NCBI GenBank assembly: GCA_905221605.1
Contig: CAJNDS010000556.1
Location: forward strand, 45,001-109,000
Reading direction: 5' to 3'
Length of the DNA: 64,000 bases
Origin: Symbiodinium natans
Lineage: Eukaryota > Sar > Dinophyceae > Suessiales > Symbiodiniaceae
Shown piece by piece: positions 19,621-29,730 of this stretch. Both the position numbers and the translations under genes were made by a program. The notes under the pieces are model-generated. The model was given only the letters and a program-made list of their open reading frames with translations. It did no database searches and was not told the origin of the DNA. How positions within the stretch are numbered: the stretch's first letter is position 1; the number at the start of each line of letters is the position of its first letter.

Positions 19621-20229
19621 GAATTGCAATGTCTACAGGGGGACTTTTGGTAAGGTTCTTCCTGTTATTCAGAGACATCCTGATGCCGTCGTGATCATGT
19701 GGAAGTTAGGTGTTTTTCATGAATCTTGCGCAGCTTATCCCATGTCTAAGGGACGTAGAGGTGTCAGGATGGTCGTTGATTGTGTTTTGGAATGAGATCG
19801 GTCCTCCCAGAAAAAAAGAGGTCCAGACGTGTCCCTGGACTTTACCGATCAGCCAGTTCCGGATGCAGGCGCGCCTCCTGGCACCTCTAGTGGAGATGAT
19901 CCTGGGAATCCTCCTGTCCTCCAGGACCGGTACCGGGATACCAGGACTACCATGACACACCCGTGTCGGATGATAGAGGAAGGACCGCCGGGACTTCCCG
20001 CGGCGGAAGGAGAATTTGTGATTCGGCAAATTCCCGTCACGCCTCCGGCTACGGACGCGCCAGTGCCGGACTCAGACTCAGACGATAGCCAGGCGACGCG
20101 AGATTACGGTGAGTCGTCTCTTGCTTCCTTGGTCGAGGGGGAGGAAGATGTTCTCCTGGTCCTTCCTCACGATTTGAGTCCGCCGCAGTGGGCTGTCTTT
20201 GATGGTGACAGGAAATCCGATCCGCGAAA
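19621..20229 (+). other. Polyprotein linker before RT (element B)
   Basis: Low-complexity, Pro/Asp/Ser-rich reading in several frames (VPDSDSDDSQATRDYGESS at about 20065). It is typical of the poorly conserved connector between integrase and RT in copia polyproteins. No domain is recognised. Confidence 0.45.
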
Positions 20230-21500
20230 TTGGACGAGTTCAAGAGCTACTTGGATAATGATGCCCTTCGTTTTGTCGATCGTAGGAAGTTGGCCAAGGA
20301 CGTGAATTTTCTCACAGGTCGTTGGGTTCTTACTGTGAAAGTCGACAAAAATGGGTTCTTTTCTAAGTTTAAGGCTCGTTGGGTCTGTCGTGGTTTTCAG
20401 GACAAGAACGCCTAGGATCAGCAGACGGATAGTCCGACTGCTACGCGATACGGTTTTTCGTTTGGTTTGTCAGTGCGCTGCCAATAATTTCTGGGATTTG
20501 TTCCATTTGGACCTTAAGACTGCGTTTCTTCAGGGAGGGGGAACACTATAACTTGCAGCATCGCAGCGTGATTGTTCAGCTGCCTCCCGACATTGGTTTG
20601 CCGCCTTGGATGGTTGGTCTCTGTTTGCGGCCGGTGTATGGCCTCAACGACGCGCCGTGTCGATGGTGGAATCGACTCGACAAGTTCTTGCGGACAATCG
20701 GCCTGCAGCCCACAAGGGCAGACCGATGCACCTATGTAGGATACGAAGGTCGAAAAACAGAAATCGGCAGCAAAGATCGCAGAAGAGGTAAGTCTATTCC
20801 AAGAAGGATGCTCTCCTTTAGGAGAGGAACCACCAATTGGAGACTTACCGGGCATCATCACAGAGTCTCCACTAGCTGCGTTGTTATCTACTTGTGAAGA
20901 ACCGCCGTCTTCTCCCGACACAGCGGTAGAAAGGTCCTATTTAGCATACCCCGACATTGCGCAAGCCTTTAAGACCAAGCACCTGGTTGAGTATGACTGG
21001 AGGCCAGTTACTGATAAAACCTTGCTTGACTTTCTTGGTGGCGTTGCCCACAAGAAGAGAGGCTGGTTCCCTTTCGAGAATGGCCAGGCCCTAGTGTCCC
21101 ACAGGGCGAAGGCTTTGAGAGGCCCTGAACCGACCTATAAGATTAAGGATTATCCCTACCGGGTATCTATCATCTTGCGCCACGGAACCTGGTGGGTGAT
21201 TGAAAAGGCTCAGGACCTTGGGAACAAGAACGAGCCGAGCTATCTCGAGGAGGAGGCCGAAGTGCTCGTGACACTGTTCCTTCCTGAAAGGGCAGCCTAC
21301 AAGGCCACAGAACAGCTTCCTCAGCTTACCCCTGAACCTGTAGATCAGCCGTAGAACACTTTGTTGATCCTGTTCATGGTAGCCCAAGTAGGCACAGGAA
21401 GTCGGTAGGAGTCCTCAGCCTTCATGTTGATGACCTGATCACCCCAAGTTTCCTGAAGTGGTTCAAGGAACATTTCACCATTGGACATGAAGACAAAAAT
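20230..21500 (+). pseudogene. Copia reverse transcriptase with a long insertion (element B)
   Basis: Fragments in order: WVLTVKVDKNG and KARWVCRGFQDKN (20320-20412, stop TAG directly after), DLKTAFLQGG (about 20510) with the first catalytic Asp, LRPVYGLNDAPCRWW (about 20625), CTYVGYEG (about 20730), and finally LHVDDL (21420-21437) with the catalytic Asp pair. These are RVT_2 (copia) motifs. Between CTYVGYEG and LHVDD lie about 190 extra residues (20760-21400), including VSHRAKALRGPEPTYKIKD and WWVIEKAQDL, which are not part of ordinary copia RT. At least three frame changes are needed, so it is inactive. Confidence 0.8.
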
Positions 21501-21506
21501 GATCTT

Positions 21507-22373
21507 ATGTTCACTGGTCAGAGGGTTAGATGGGTTGTTGACGACAAGGGCAATAAGAAGTACATCTCAATTGATCAGAAGTTGAGCGTCTCAGAGCTCG
21601 AAGAGATCATCATCCCCAAGCACTTGAAGGACACTGATGTGTGTGACAAACAACTTCACGCCTCCTACAGGTCTTTGCTAGGTAGTATCAACTGGTTGCA
21701 GTCCAGGACTCAGTTTCAGGCTTGTTACTCATTCTCACGTCTCGCATCGGCCTCAGCTGCACCTACGGTTGGTCACTGTAAGGAGCTGAACAAGCTCTGT
21801 CGACAAATCAGGAGTGAAGAGGTGGAGCTTAGGATTTGGCCAGTCCAAGGCACACCTCGCATCCTCGGTATTCCAGCTGCTTTCAGAAACAACAGTGACA
21901 AGTCCTCACAGAGAGCGATGACAGTGTTTATCGCCGATCAAAGGGTAAAGAATCGTAGGGACTCCAGAGGCTCCCTGATTTTCTTCGAATCCACTAAGAT
22001 CAAGAGGACTACCTTGAGCACGACAGTTGCTGAGCTGTATGCCTTGCTGAAGTGTTTCGGCACCTGTCAGATGCTAAGGGGTTTGTGGAAGGACATCAGT
22101 GGTCTAGATGCCGAGATTCATATGCGAACTGATGCAAACAATTTGGTTACAACTGCTTCAACCACTCATGCCCCTGAGCAACAAGAAACCAGACACATGA
22201 TACATATGCTTCGAAAGGAAGCTTGCTCTGGGGCCATTGCGGACCTCTCACATGTGCGCACAGAACACTGTCTTGCGGATTGCTTGACGAAGCGGTCTGC
22301 CAAATCCACCAATTTGGTTCAAGTCAGTTCAAAAGGGCTGGCTGAAGGAGATACATGCTCATCCCCCCTTTAG
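21507..22373 (+). pseudogene. Copia RT end and RNase H (element B)
   Basis: An intact frame of 288 residues. The first 90 residues (MFTGQRVRWVVDD, YRSLLGSINWLQSRTQFQ) are the RT thumb/connection. The RNase H part follows, with DSRGSLIFF, TVAELYALLKCF (catalytic Glu region), MRTDANNLV (Asp) and HVRTEHCLADCLTK, the usual copia C-terminal box. The frame itself is open, but the upstream pol is disrupted, so it is not expressed as a full polyprotein. The stop at 22371 is followed by a 300-base gap and then ORF-X, so pol and ORF-X are separate cistrons. Confidence 0.8.
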
Positions 22374-22677
22374 GTCTCTTTTGGAACACAAAGCTTTTCT
22401 GAGCGCCTGGCTCCGAAAGGAGCTGTCGGGTTTTCAGTTTTGCAGCAATGTGTGTTTCATGATCAGTTCTTGTGAAAAGAGAGACTGAGAGGGAGACGAG
22501 GGAGTGGAGGGAGTGAGAGCACTTCTTGCAGTCATGTACTGTCATGTGCACTGAAACAGTCACATGTCCTTGTTTGTCGCTGCAGTAGGTCTCATTTTAA
22601 AATTTGTGCCTGCAATCTCCGAAGCCCGTCGGAGCTTCCCACGCTTTAGCTGCCTACCTCTTCCCTGCTACGGAACC
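22374..22677 (+). other. Spacer between pol and ORF-X (element B)
   Basis: No ORF. TTTTAAAATTTGTGCCTGC (22595-22613) stands about 65 bases before the ORF-X start. A matching motif lies before ORF-X in element A (minus strand, 12396-12378), and TTTTTAAATTTGCGCCTG lies just before the 3' LTR of B (27999-28016). It may be a promoter or RNA-processing signal of ORF-X, or the edge of an acquired module. Confidence 0.5.
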
Positions 22678-25600
22678 ATGGCAGCCGCAGCGCTCACCCA
22701 TGTCGCGTGGGAGCCAAGTGTCGGCTTCAAGCCGCAATTCACACCCGAGGGCGAGCCCGATTACAGCCACTGGCAACTCCGTGCATTGGAGCTCAAGGCG
22801 GATGCTTCTCTCGAGAGAAGGGACCGCGTCAAGCCTCTACAGCGGCACGGGCAGAGTGTACCTTCCAAGTGCAGATGGCACGAGGAATATGCCTAGGGAC
22901 GTCTACCCATACACCTCTTGAAGATTGCTGACAGGGATCTGCCTACCATAGAGGGCCAGTTAGCCTTGCTCTGGCACGTCATCATGTACGAGGACAGGAC
23001 AGGCCGATCCTCAGCAGTTCTCAGCGCTGGGACTTCTACTTCGTGACGACCCTTTTGGGGTGCCTCTCGGTTGAGGAGCTGTGCAAGTTCACTCTCACCA
23101 CCCAGCAGGTAACGAGAGAACAGAACACTCCTAATAGCAGCACGGTCAGCACCTCCAAGGCGTTCTCCGCTGTGTTCCGCCACGAGGCCGTGCACAACGA
23201 GATGAATTCTCTTTTTATTGGATCCTGTAACACACGGAGAGCGATTCCCAGGCAGACAAACGCCGTTTGGTTTGCTGCCTTCATGCTCACCAACTCCAAG
23301 GGAAGGTTTTTCACCTACGTCCGTCCGGCTCCATGCTCGCCCACAGGCGAGGTAGGAGTGCAAGACTTCGCTATGAACATACGCCTTGGAGCAATTCAGG
23401 GTCATACTCGCGTAAGCTCAGTCCAAACTGAGGAGGCGCTGGGTATGGAAATCACCCTGGAAATGGCAGGTCGCCTGGGATATGTTTCCACGCCACAGAG
23501 AAGTGGAACCACGACAACATCCTGGTAATCATGGACGCTGGAAGGCCGGGTGGAAGGAGGGATCCGCGGTGCGCTGTGCACTTCACCTACGCTGGTGGGG
23601 ATGAGGCCCAAGGGCTGGCACTGTCATCCGCTACGGCTCGAATGTAATCTATGTCGTGTTGGACCTCTACCAGGCCATTTCAGACGGGTACAAGTTCCAC
23701 CTGTCTGATAACGGTGTTATCCTGAGCTTCCAGTGCCACCGAGCTACCTGCATTTCACCTGGAGGCCCCCTCACGAGAAGGACCCAGGTGGACGCAAGTG
23801 GGAAAAACGCGAGGGACGCTCAGCACAAGCTGAGGAACCCTCAGCTCCTAGTTCAAGCTCTCGTGGCCCTGCGTCCAGTTCAGCCGGGACCAAAGGGAGC
23901 TCTGCCTCAGCAGAGGGATCCAAGGGTTCTGAATCCACAACGAAGGAAGCTGGACCTCCTGCTGGTTCAAAGGGGAGCACAGGCCCAACCACGGTTGGGG
24001 AAGTGCCCCACTTTGATCTCACTTCCCTTCGAGAGATCATTGAAGAAGAGGAGAAAAGGCATGCTCAGCAGTCGGAAACGAGCTCAGAAGGGAAAAGAAT
24101 TCCTTTTGAGCGTGGCATTGAAGTTGAAGGGAGTCTTCGACAGCGGAAGCAGAAAAAGTCAGGGCCCAAGAGGACCTGATCCGACAGCTTAGGGCCAATC
24201 CTTGGACGCTGTTCTACAAAGGCACCATTGCCATGATGGAGGACAATGAGCGCAAGGTTGACTCCGACGGCACTGGCTATGTACAGATTGTTCGATTCCG
24301 AGATGTTCATGTCAGTGTGAGAAAGAAGCTTCAGCTTGATCAGGCTCTTTGGTTGCACAATCCTCTGACTGGATACCCAGTTCTCTTCTTCCTAGAGGCA
24401 TTCAGACTGGGGAAGATAGCCGCCAATGTGTTCATTGACTTTCAGTTGAAGGTCTCTCACTATGACCATCATACTCCACATTGGGACGCGGACTACTTCA
24501 CCGAGCTCAGATCTAAGGCCGAGTCAGTCTTCACCCCTGGAATTCTTTACGGGAGAGCAAAGCCTGAGGTCACAGATGAGCGAAATCGAATGCCAGTTGA
24601 AGGCACAGAGAACTACGTACGCTGAGAAGCTTGCTGAGTACCAGGCATTTCGGCATGAGCTGATGGTGGCCCAGGAGCTCATCAACATTCAGAGCGATTT
24701 CGTCAGCCTCTACGACATGTTCGTGGAACTCTATGGCAATGACTTCTTCTTGTACATGAAGGAAAATCGTGACAACCAAGCACTTCGGAACAAGTTTGTT
24801 GTGCGCGCGCAGGACAACAGTGAGCATAGAGATTGCTCATTGAGGCTCCCGTTTGAGCCCAAACTCATCCTGAAGAAAATCGAACGAACAGTCGCTTCGT
24901 ATCCAGAGCGGAAGTTCCTCTCTCGCTTCGCTTCCAAGGCCGTTCAGGACTTGCAGCAGTATGTGCAGATTCGCCAGTCCGAGGAGGCATTCGTCGACTA
25001 CTACCTTGGCATTCCTGTGGAAGATTTTGAGCTTGAGAGAACCTTCGAGAACAATGAAGGAACTGTCAAAATCGAGGAGGTCATCGAGGTCGATGAATCC
25101 TGGGGAAGCTCAACCCGAGTTGAGGAACCCAAGGTGGCGCCTTCCTCTCTGGATGCACAAATGGAAGAGGCAACGGCCTCTGCTACAGCAGAGGGACCAC
25201 CATCATCTTCCGAAGCGCACATCAAAGAAGAGCCAATGCCCGATGCGACCGAAGAGGTCAAGGAAAAGGCCGAGGAAGGTGACTTCAAGGTGGAGGAGGA
25301 GTCCTCTACGCTAATGGTCACCACTGGGGAAACAGGGAAGCTCACTTCTAAGTGAGGCACCCTCGGGAACACCCCAAGGCCTGGGGGGTAATGTACAGAC
25401 TGTTATTACTCCGCAGGATCTCCGAGACTCAGCAGAATGAGGATGCTCTTCAATCCTTCGCCGACAAAAAGGAAGAGGCGACCCTGGAGCAGTTGCCCGA
25501 GTACCAGCGCTTCATTGATGAGCTGGAGAGGGTTGAAAAGGGTTCGCCCATCTACCTCCTCAGTCGGCAGAAGTATGGAGAAAGTGATGGCATTCTCCAT

Positions 25601-27556
25601 GGTGGTCTTCGGGCGAAGTCGGCTCAGAACCGATTTCGACTCCAGCATATGAGCTGGAGGGATAGAGCGGCTCCTGCTCGGCCAGATTGGAAGTTCCAGG
25701 TTCCAGAAGTGCCCTTCTTCGAGACAATGGCGACGATGCCACCTTTGTGGGAGTTTCGTCCTGCAGCAAAACAAGTGGCTTTCAAGAGCATTGATGTGAG
25801 GAGCACTTTTTCGACTGATGCGCTTGAGAGATCATACAATGCCCATGTTGCCATTGCGGAGAAGGAAGCGCTGTTGATGGCGTCACTGGTAAAAACCAAT
25901 GCTACAAGAGGTGATCTTCTGAACACTCTTCTTCGGCACTTTCTGGCCTGTAAAAGTCTCGAAACCACGAGCTTGGGAAGCTCAGCCTTTGCTGAGGAAC
26001 CCGATCCAATGGCAGAGACGACGCATTTGGCCACCTCCAGAGTAGGTCTTAGCGTGCTGGTTGCCAACATGGGGAACTTCGCAGGGGGCCGAAAGGGCAC
26101 ACTTCCTCCCAAAGTATGCCGACCTCATCTCGGATTTCTCCGATGGAAGCTCCATCATCGTGAAGTTCCTCTCTCACTCCAAGGCTCATGTTATCCTGCT
26201 GCAGGAGAACAACATGACGAGAGAAGAGTTGGACTACTTCAGGTCCAAGGGCTGGTTTTTCCGAACAAATGAGGCAGGAGATCTCCTCACTGCTGTCAGA
26301 GGAAACACAAAGGGCAAGAGCAAGGTCAGCTTCAAGCACCTTGCTGGTCCGGTCCTTAAAAACCCTACGTATGCCTGGATCCCCATCAAGTATGAGATCG
26401 TCCAGATCAACTTTGGAAGTACTGTTCCTCGAGGTAGGATGGAACAAGAAGACCTGGTTGATCGAGTGGAGTCCGCCTTCGAGGAGGGCGAGTTCAATGA
26501 AGATCTCACGCGTGCAGGCATGAAGTCAATTCGTGTCTGCAACTTCCACGTTCGAAGCGAAATCGCACGCTCTAGGCCCGGCTTCTTGGCCGAGGGACTA
26601 GCTGCGATGGTGGCTGACTGTTTCCACTACCAAGTGGATCTGATGGGCGGAGATGGCAACATGTCATGCTACCGATTCGGAGGTAGCCAACAGGGGTCAA
26701 TGTCACACGACAGCTCAGCCCCCTTCGAGAAGCACCAACGTCAGGACAGGTTGTTGATCCCAAGGACACGCATCGTGACTTCGAACCCTCTACATCTTCT
26801 CAAACTCTATGAGGAGAAGCTTGGGTTCCCCTACGGCGATGTGGGCCACCTAGTGGATTGGACGACGTTTCCTGATTTGGACTGCATGGCTGCCATCGTC
26901 TTCGAATGGGGTCATAGCATGACTAATGAGGTGTGGGCTGAGTACAAGGGCAGCATGGAGTACAAAGTTTCGGTGAGTGAGTTCTTGCTGCACTCCACGA
27001 AGAACCACTTCCTCCTGACGCCCTCGGACAATGACAGTCACACACCACTGCTTCTACACGTCGCTCCTAACTGGAGGAAGTTCTCTGAGAAGAAGACGTA
27101 CAGGTCGAAGGAGTTGATCTTGCAGGCGTCCCAATCCAGGAAGGAGAGACAGAAAGCTAAAAAGCGTGGTGCTCCTGCCGAACCCGTACAAGGAGAAGGT
27201 CGTGCTCCACCTGGCAAAGGCAATAGCAAGAGCAAGAAAGGAGGCTCACTTCCAAGTGAGGAACCTTCAGCAGTGCAGCTCCTCCAAAGGCTAAGCCAGC
27301 GGCGAAGCCAGCTGCTGCGAGGAGAGAAGTCTCTTTCGACAACAACCCTGAAGTCTACGAGTACGAGGCCAGCGGTAGAAGGAGACATGAAGAACTTTGG
27401 GCGCCTCCAAAAGGAAAAGGGGCTGGTAAGGCCAGAAAAGGGGAAGGCTCGCCAAGAGGCAAGGGATCCTCTACAGCCCAGGTCCAATTGGTCGTTGGAT
27501 CCTTCATGGAACCAAGGATGGAGTTCCGCCTCATGGGGTCCGTCTTCATGGGGTAG
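22678..27556 (+). pseudogene. ORF-X of element B, EEP-like endonuclease at its end
   Basis: Starts at ATG 22678 (MAAAALTHVAWEPS, as A's MAAAGSNMAGG). It runs through several frames: 22678-22896, 23043-23528, 23733-24192, 24233-24625, 24462-25355, 25352-26090 and 26061-27556. The N-terminal and middle parts have no recognised domain. A Glu/Ser/Pro-rich linker (about 25050-25340) is full of hairpin-encoded peptides. The last frame (500 residues) contains HVILLQENN, VCNFHVRSE, LMGGDGNM and DNDSHTPLLLHV, in the order of the catalytic blocks of endonuclease/exonuclease/phosphatase proteins (LQE, NxH, GGDxN, SDHxP). A Lys-Gly/Ser-rich tail follows. A role as an element-encoded nuclease is inferred. 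The full protein would exceed 1500 residues. Confidence 0.65.
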
Positions 27557-28018
27557 AAGGTGAAGTTCTACTTCAACGCCTCCTACGATTACATCCTCAT
27601 TGGTGCTGCTGTAATCCAGCTCGTCTTGTGAGTTGTGTCTTGTGATGCAACAGGCTTCGCGGTAGCGCATGTACAAAATGCGTGGGAGCCACAAAAGCAT
27701 GCTTCCTCACAGGGAAGGTAGCTGTTCTTTTTGTTTAGGATGAATGTGTCAAGCGCGAACTCAACTCAAGTTGAGAAGGTGTGACAACCAGTCCTTCACC
27801 GACAAAAGAACGGCGACGAGCTCAGGCTTTTGTTTTTGTTTGTTGTTGTTGTGAAGCACACCCTTCCGTTGACTGCTCTTGTGCATAGGTGCTGATTTGT
27901 ATAGAAACTTACTGCTGCGCACTCTCGCTATGTTTCGTTTTTGGAACGAGACCTCGTGGCCGCCACTGTCGTCATACGACATGCCAAATGAGCTGAGTTT
28001 TTAAATTTGCGCCTGACT
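27557..28018 (+). other. 3' untranslated region of element B
   Basis: No coding. It includes a short TTG run (27841-27852) and TTTTTAAATTTGCGCCTG immediately before the LTR. No polypurine tract adjoins the LTR, which is unusual for an LTR element. Confidence 0.5.
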
Positions 28019-28176
28019 GAAATAGAGACAGGTATGCCACAGGGTTCAGTCATCATGGCATGCAGTGGCCTGTGCCCGAGGTTCTGGATCAGAGTGATAC
28101 ACTTAGCCAGCAGACACCTGCGTGCCTTGCCAGTTGTACCGAGCCGGAGGCTGGTAACGCTCAGGTTTCATCTCAG
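28019..28176 (+). repeat. 3' LTR of element B
   Basis: Second copy of the 14586-14732 repeat, beginning TGAAATAGAG and ending at about TTTCATCTCA, followed by a G-rich tract. Confidence 0.75.
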
Positions 28177-28860
28177 GGGCGGGGGGTTGGGGGGGGCGGG
28201 GAGCCTTGATGCCCGTGCTCTTTTTGGATTCTTCCCGCAAACCGTGAATGGATGTCTGACAGACGAGCTCGCAGGAGGGGGGGAGCGTGACATTCGGTTG
28301 ATGGGCAGGGGAGTGGGGCCGCAAACACCGCGCTCCGCACCCTCCGCACCCTCCACGCCCTCCACGCCCTCTGCGCCCCCCGCGCCCTCCATAGATCCTC
28401 TTTCCGAGAGAAGCTGTTTCGAGTTTTCAGCATTCTCAAAGATCAGACCGGTCTAGATACTTTTGATGCCAAAGACCACCATAAGAACAATGATGTTGAG
28501 AAAGTTCTGAAATCTCGAACATTTGTTCCAAAACACCCAGGTTTGGGTTTTGTGCCCAAGTGTAAAAGTGGGGTTCCATGTGCATGAAAAGAAAAAAGAA
28601 AAACTTGTCCAACCCCAGCCCCAACCCCAGCCCCAACCCCAGCCCCAACCCCAGCCCCGCCCCAGCCCCAGGTTTAGCCCCAGCCCCAGCCCAGCCCCAA
28701 CCCAGCCCCAGCCCTTAGCCTCAGCCCGAGGTGCAGTGCCAGCCCTAGCCAGCTGCAGCCCAACACTAGCCCCAGCCCCAGCAGCCCTAGCCCCAGCCTC
28801 CCCCTTCCACGCCCCCGCCCTCCACGCCCTCCGTGCCCTCCGCCAGGACACGGTGTGCTG
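28177..28860. repeat. G-rich tract and C-rich minisatellites
   Basis: 28177-28200 is G-rich. About 28335-28392 is a CCCTCCACG-type 9-base array. 28613-28800 is a CCCCAGCCCCAA array that becomes irregular. Long open frames here are consequences of the repeats. Confidence 0.8.
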
Positions 28861-28980
28861 TTGCTAAGCGTCTAAGCATGCATTGCGTCTATTTTGCGGG
28901 TGCGTTGCGTCGATTCTGGGGGTGTTTCCTTTGTGAAGTATTTGTTTACAAGGCACGCACGTGCAGCATAGCCAACATCT

Positions 28981-28994
28981 GGGGTGGGGGGGGT

Positions 28995-29031
<37 letters not shown>

Positions 29032-29095
29032 CGTATGGATCGCAGAAACCGGCGGTGCCTTGTTGTTGTTGTTGTTGTTGCTGTTGTTGTTGCCA
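28981..29095. repeat. Poly-G tract and (TTG)n
   Basis: A run of more than 40 G residues is followed by TATGGATCGCAGAAACCGG and a TTG/CTG run. The segment next to the G run recurs inverted at 8252-8275 beside the poly-C tract there. Confidence 0.85.
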
Positions 29096-29365
29096 CCACT
29101 GAGCCACGACTCCTGAGCCTAGCAGACATGCTCGCAGCTCGGTTTGGATGAGCCGCCCGTAGATTCAGCCGAAACTTAGGGGCATAAGAAGCGAATCACG
29201 CTTCTCTTTTGTATATACTGTGGAGCGATCAGTGGCGCTGTAGACACTTCGGTGTGCCCACTGATTGCTAGGGGACAACAAGCCTGTCTTCAAGACAGCC
29301 GCATAGCAACAGTCTATGTGTTAGCGGCCGCTCTGAGCGAGAGACTCTTTCCGCCGAGTGTGAAT
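29096..29365. other. Short GC-balanced segment with hairpins, no gene
   Basis: Holds small hairpins (GAAGCGAATCACGCTTC at about 29187; GTCTTCAAGAC) and ends directly in the TTG microsatellite. A SINE with a TTG tail is possible, but no convincing box A/box B promoter is seen. Confidence 0.35.
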
Positions 29366-29654
29366 TGAATTGTTGTTGTTGTTGTTGTTGTTGGTGGTGC
29401 TGGTGTTGGTGTTGGTGTTGGTGTTGGTGTTGGTGTTGGTGTTGTTGTTCTTGTTGTTCTTGTTGTTCTTGTTGTTGGTGTTGTTGTTGTTCTTGTTGGT
29501 GTTGGTGTTGTTGGTGTTGGTGTGTTGTTGGTGTTGGTGTTGTTGGTGTTGTTGTTGTTGTTGTTGGTGTTGTTGTTGTTGGTGTTGGTGTTGTTGTTGT
29601 TGGTGGTGGTGGTGTTGGTGTTGGTGTTGTTGTTGTTGTTGTTGTTGTTGTTAG

Positions 29655-29709
<55 letters not shown>

Positions 29710-29730
29710 ACCTTGTTGTTGTTGTTGTTA
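29366..29730. repeat. Long (TTG)n/(TTGGTG)n microsatellite
   Basis: About 360 bases of TTG units with interspersed GTGTTG and CTTGTTG variants. Cys/Trp and Leu/Val frames across it are artefacts. Confidence 0.95.

Larger units (their letters stand above)
16847..27463 (+). repeat. Family of short covarying hairpins in element B
   Basis: Fifteen or more sites share one layout: G(C/A)-CTCnnn, loop of 2-4 bases, nnnGAG, then GAACC, GGACC, GGATCC or GCACC. Clear copies start at 16848, 17294, 17333, 18659, 20811, 22805, 23819, 23900, 23984, 25109, 25178, 25341, 25981 and 27245; a degenerate one is at 27448. Stems differ but stay paired: CTCTCC/GGAGAG, CTCAGC/GCTGAG, CTCTGC/GCAGAG, CTCAAC/GTTGAG, CTCACTT/AAGTGAG, CTCCCCT/AGGGGAG. 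Most are read in the same phase, giving peptides such as GSPPGEEP, GSSAFAEEP and GSLPSEEP. All lie on the element's sense strand. Covariation suggests that the structure itself matters. Confidence 0.8.
14586..28176 (+). mobile_element. Copia LTR retrotransposon B with an extra 3' ORF
   Basis: Direct repeats of about 150 bp at 14586-14732 and 28019-28176 bracket 13.6 kb. Order: LTR, primer-binding site, two leader hairpins, gag with Lys-Gly tracts, protease-like DIGCTRAM, integrase, a methyltransferase-like stretch, RT, RNase H, then a separate ORF-X of about 4.9 kb. Integrase before RT identifies the Ty1/copia order. Several frameshifts and stops show an inactive copy. The flank is G-rich at both ends, so a target duplication cannot be recognised. 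LTRs this short on so long an element are unusual. Confidence 0.8.

Noticed and set aside
28523-29129. Pro/Gln- and Gly-rich proteins
   Set aside because: Translations of CCCCAG minisatellite and poly-G DNA.
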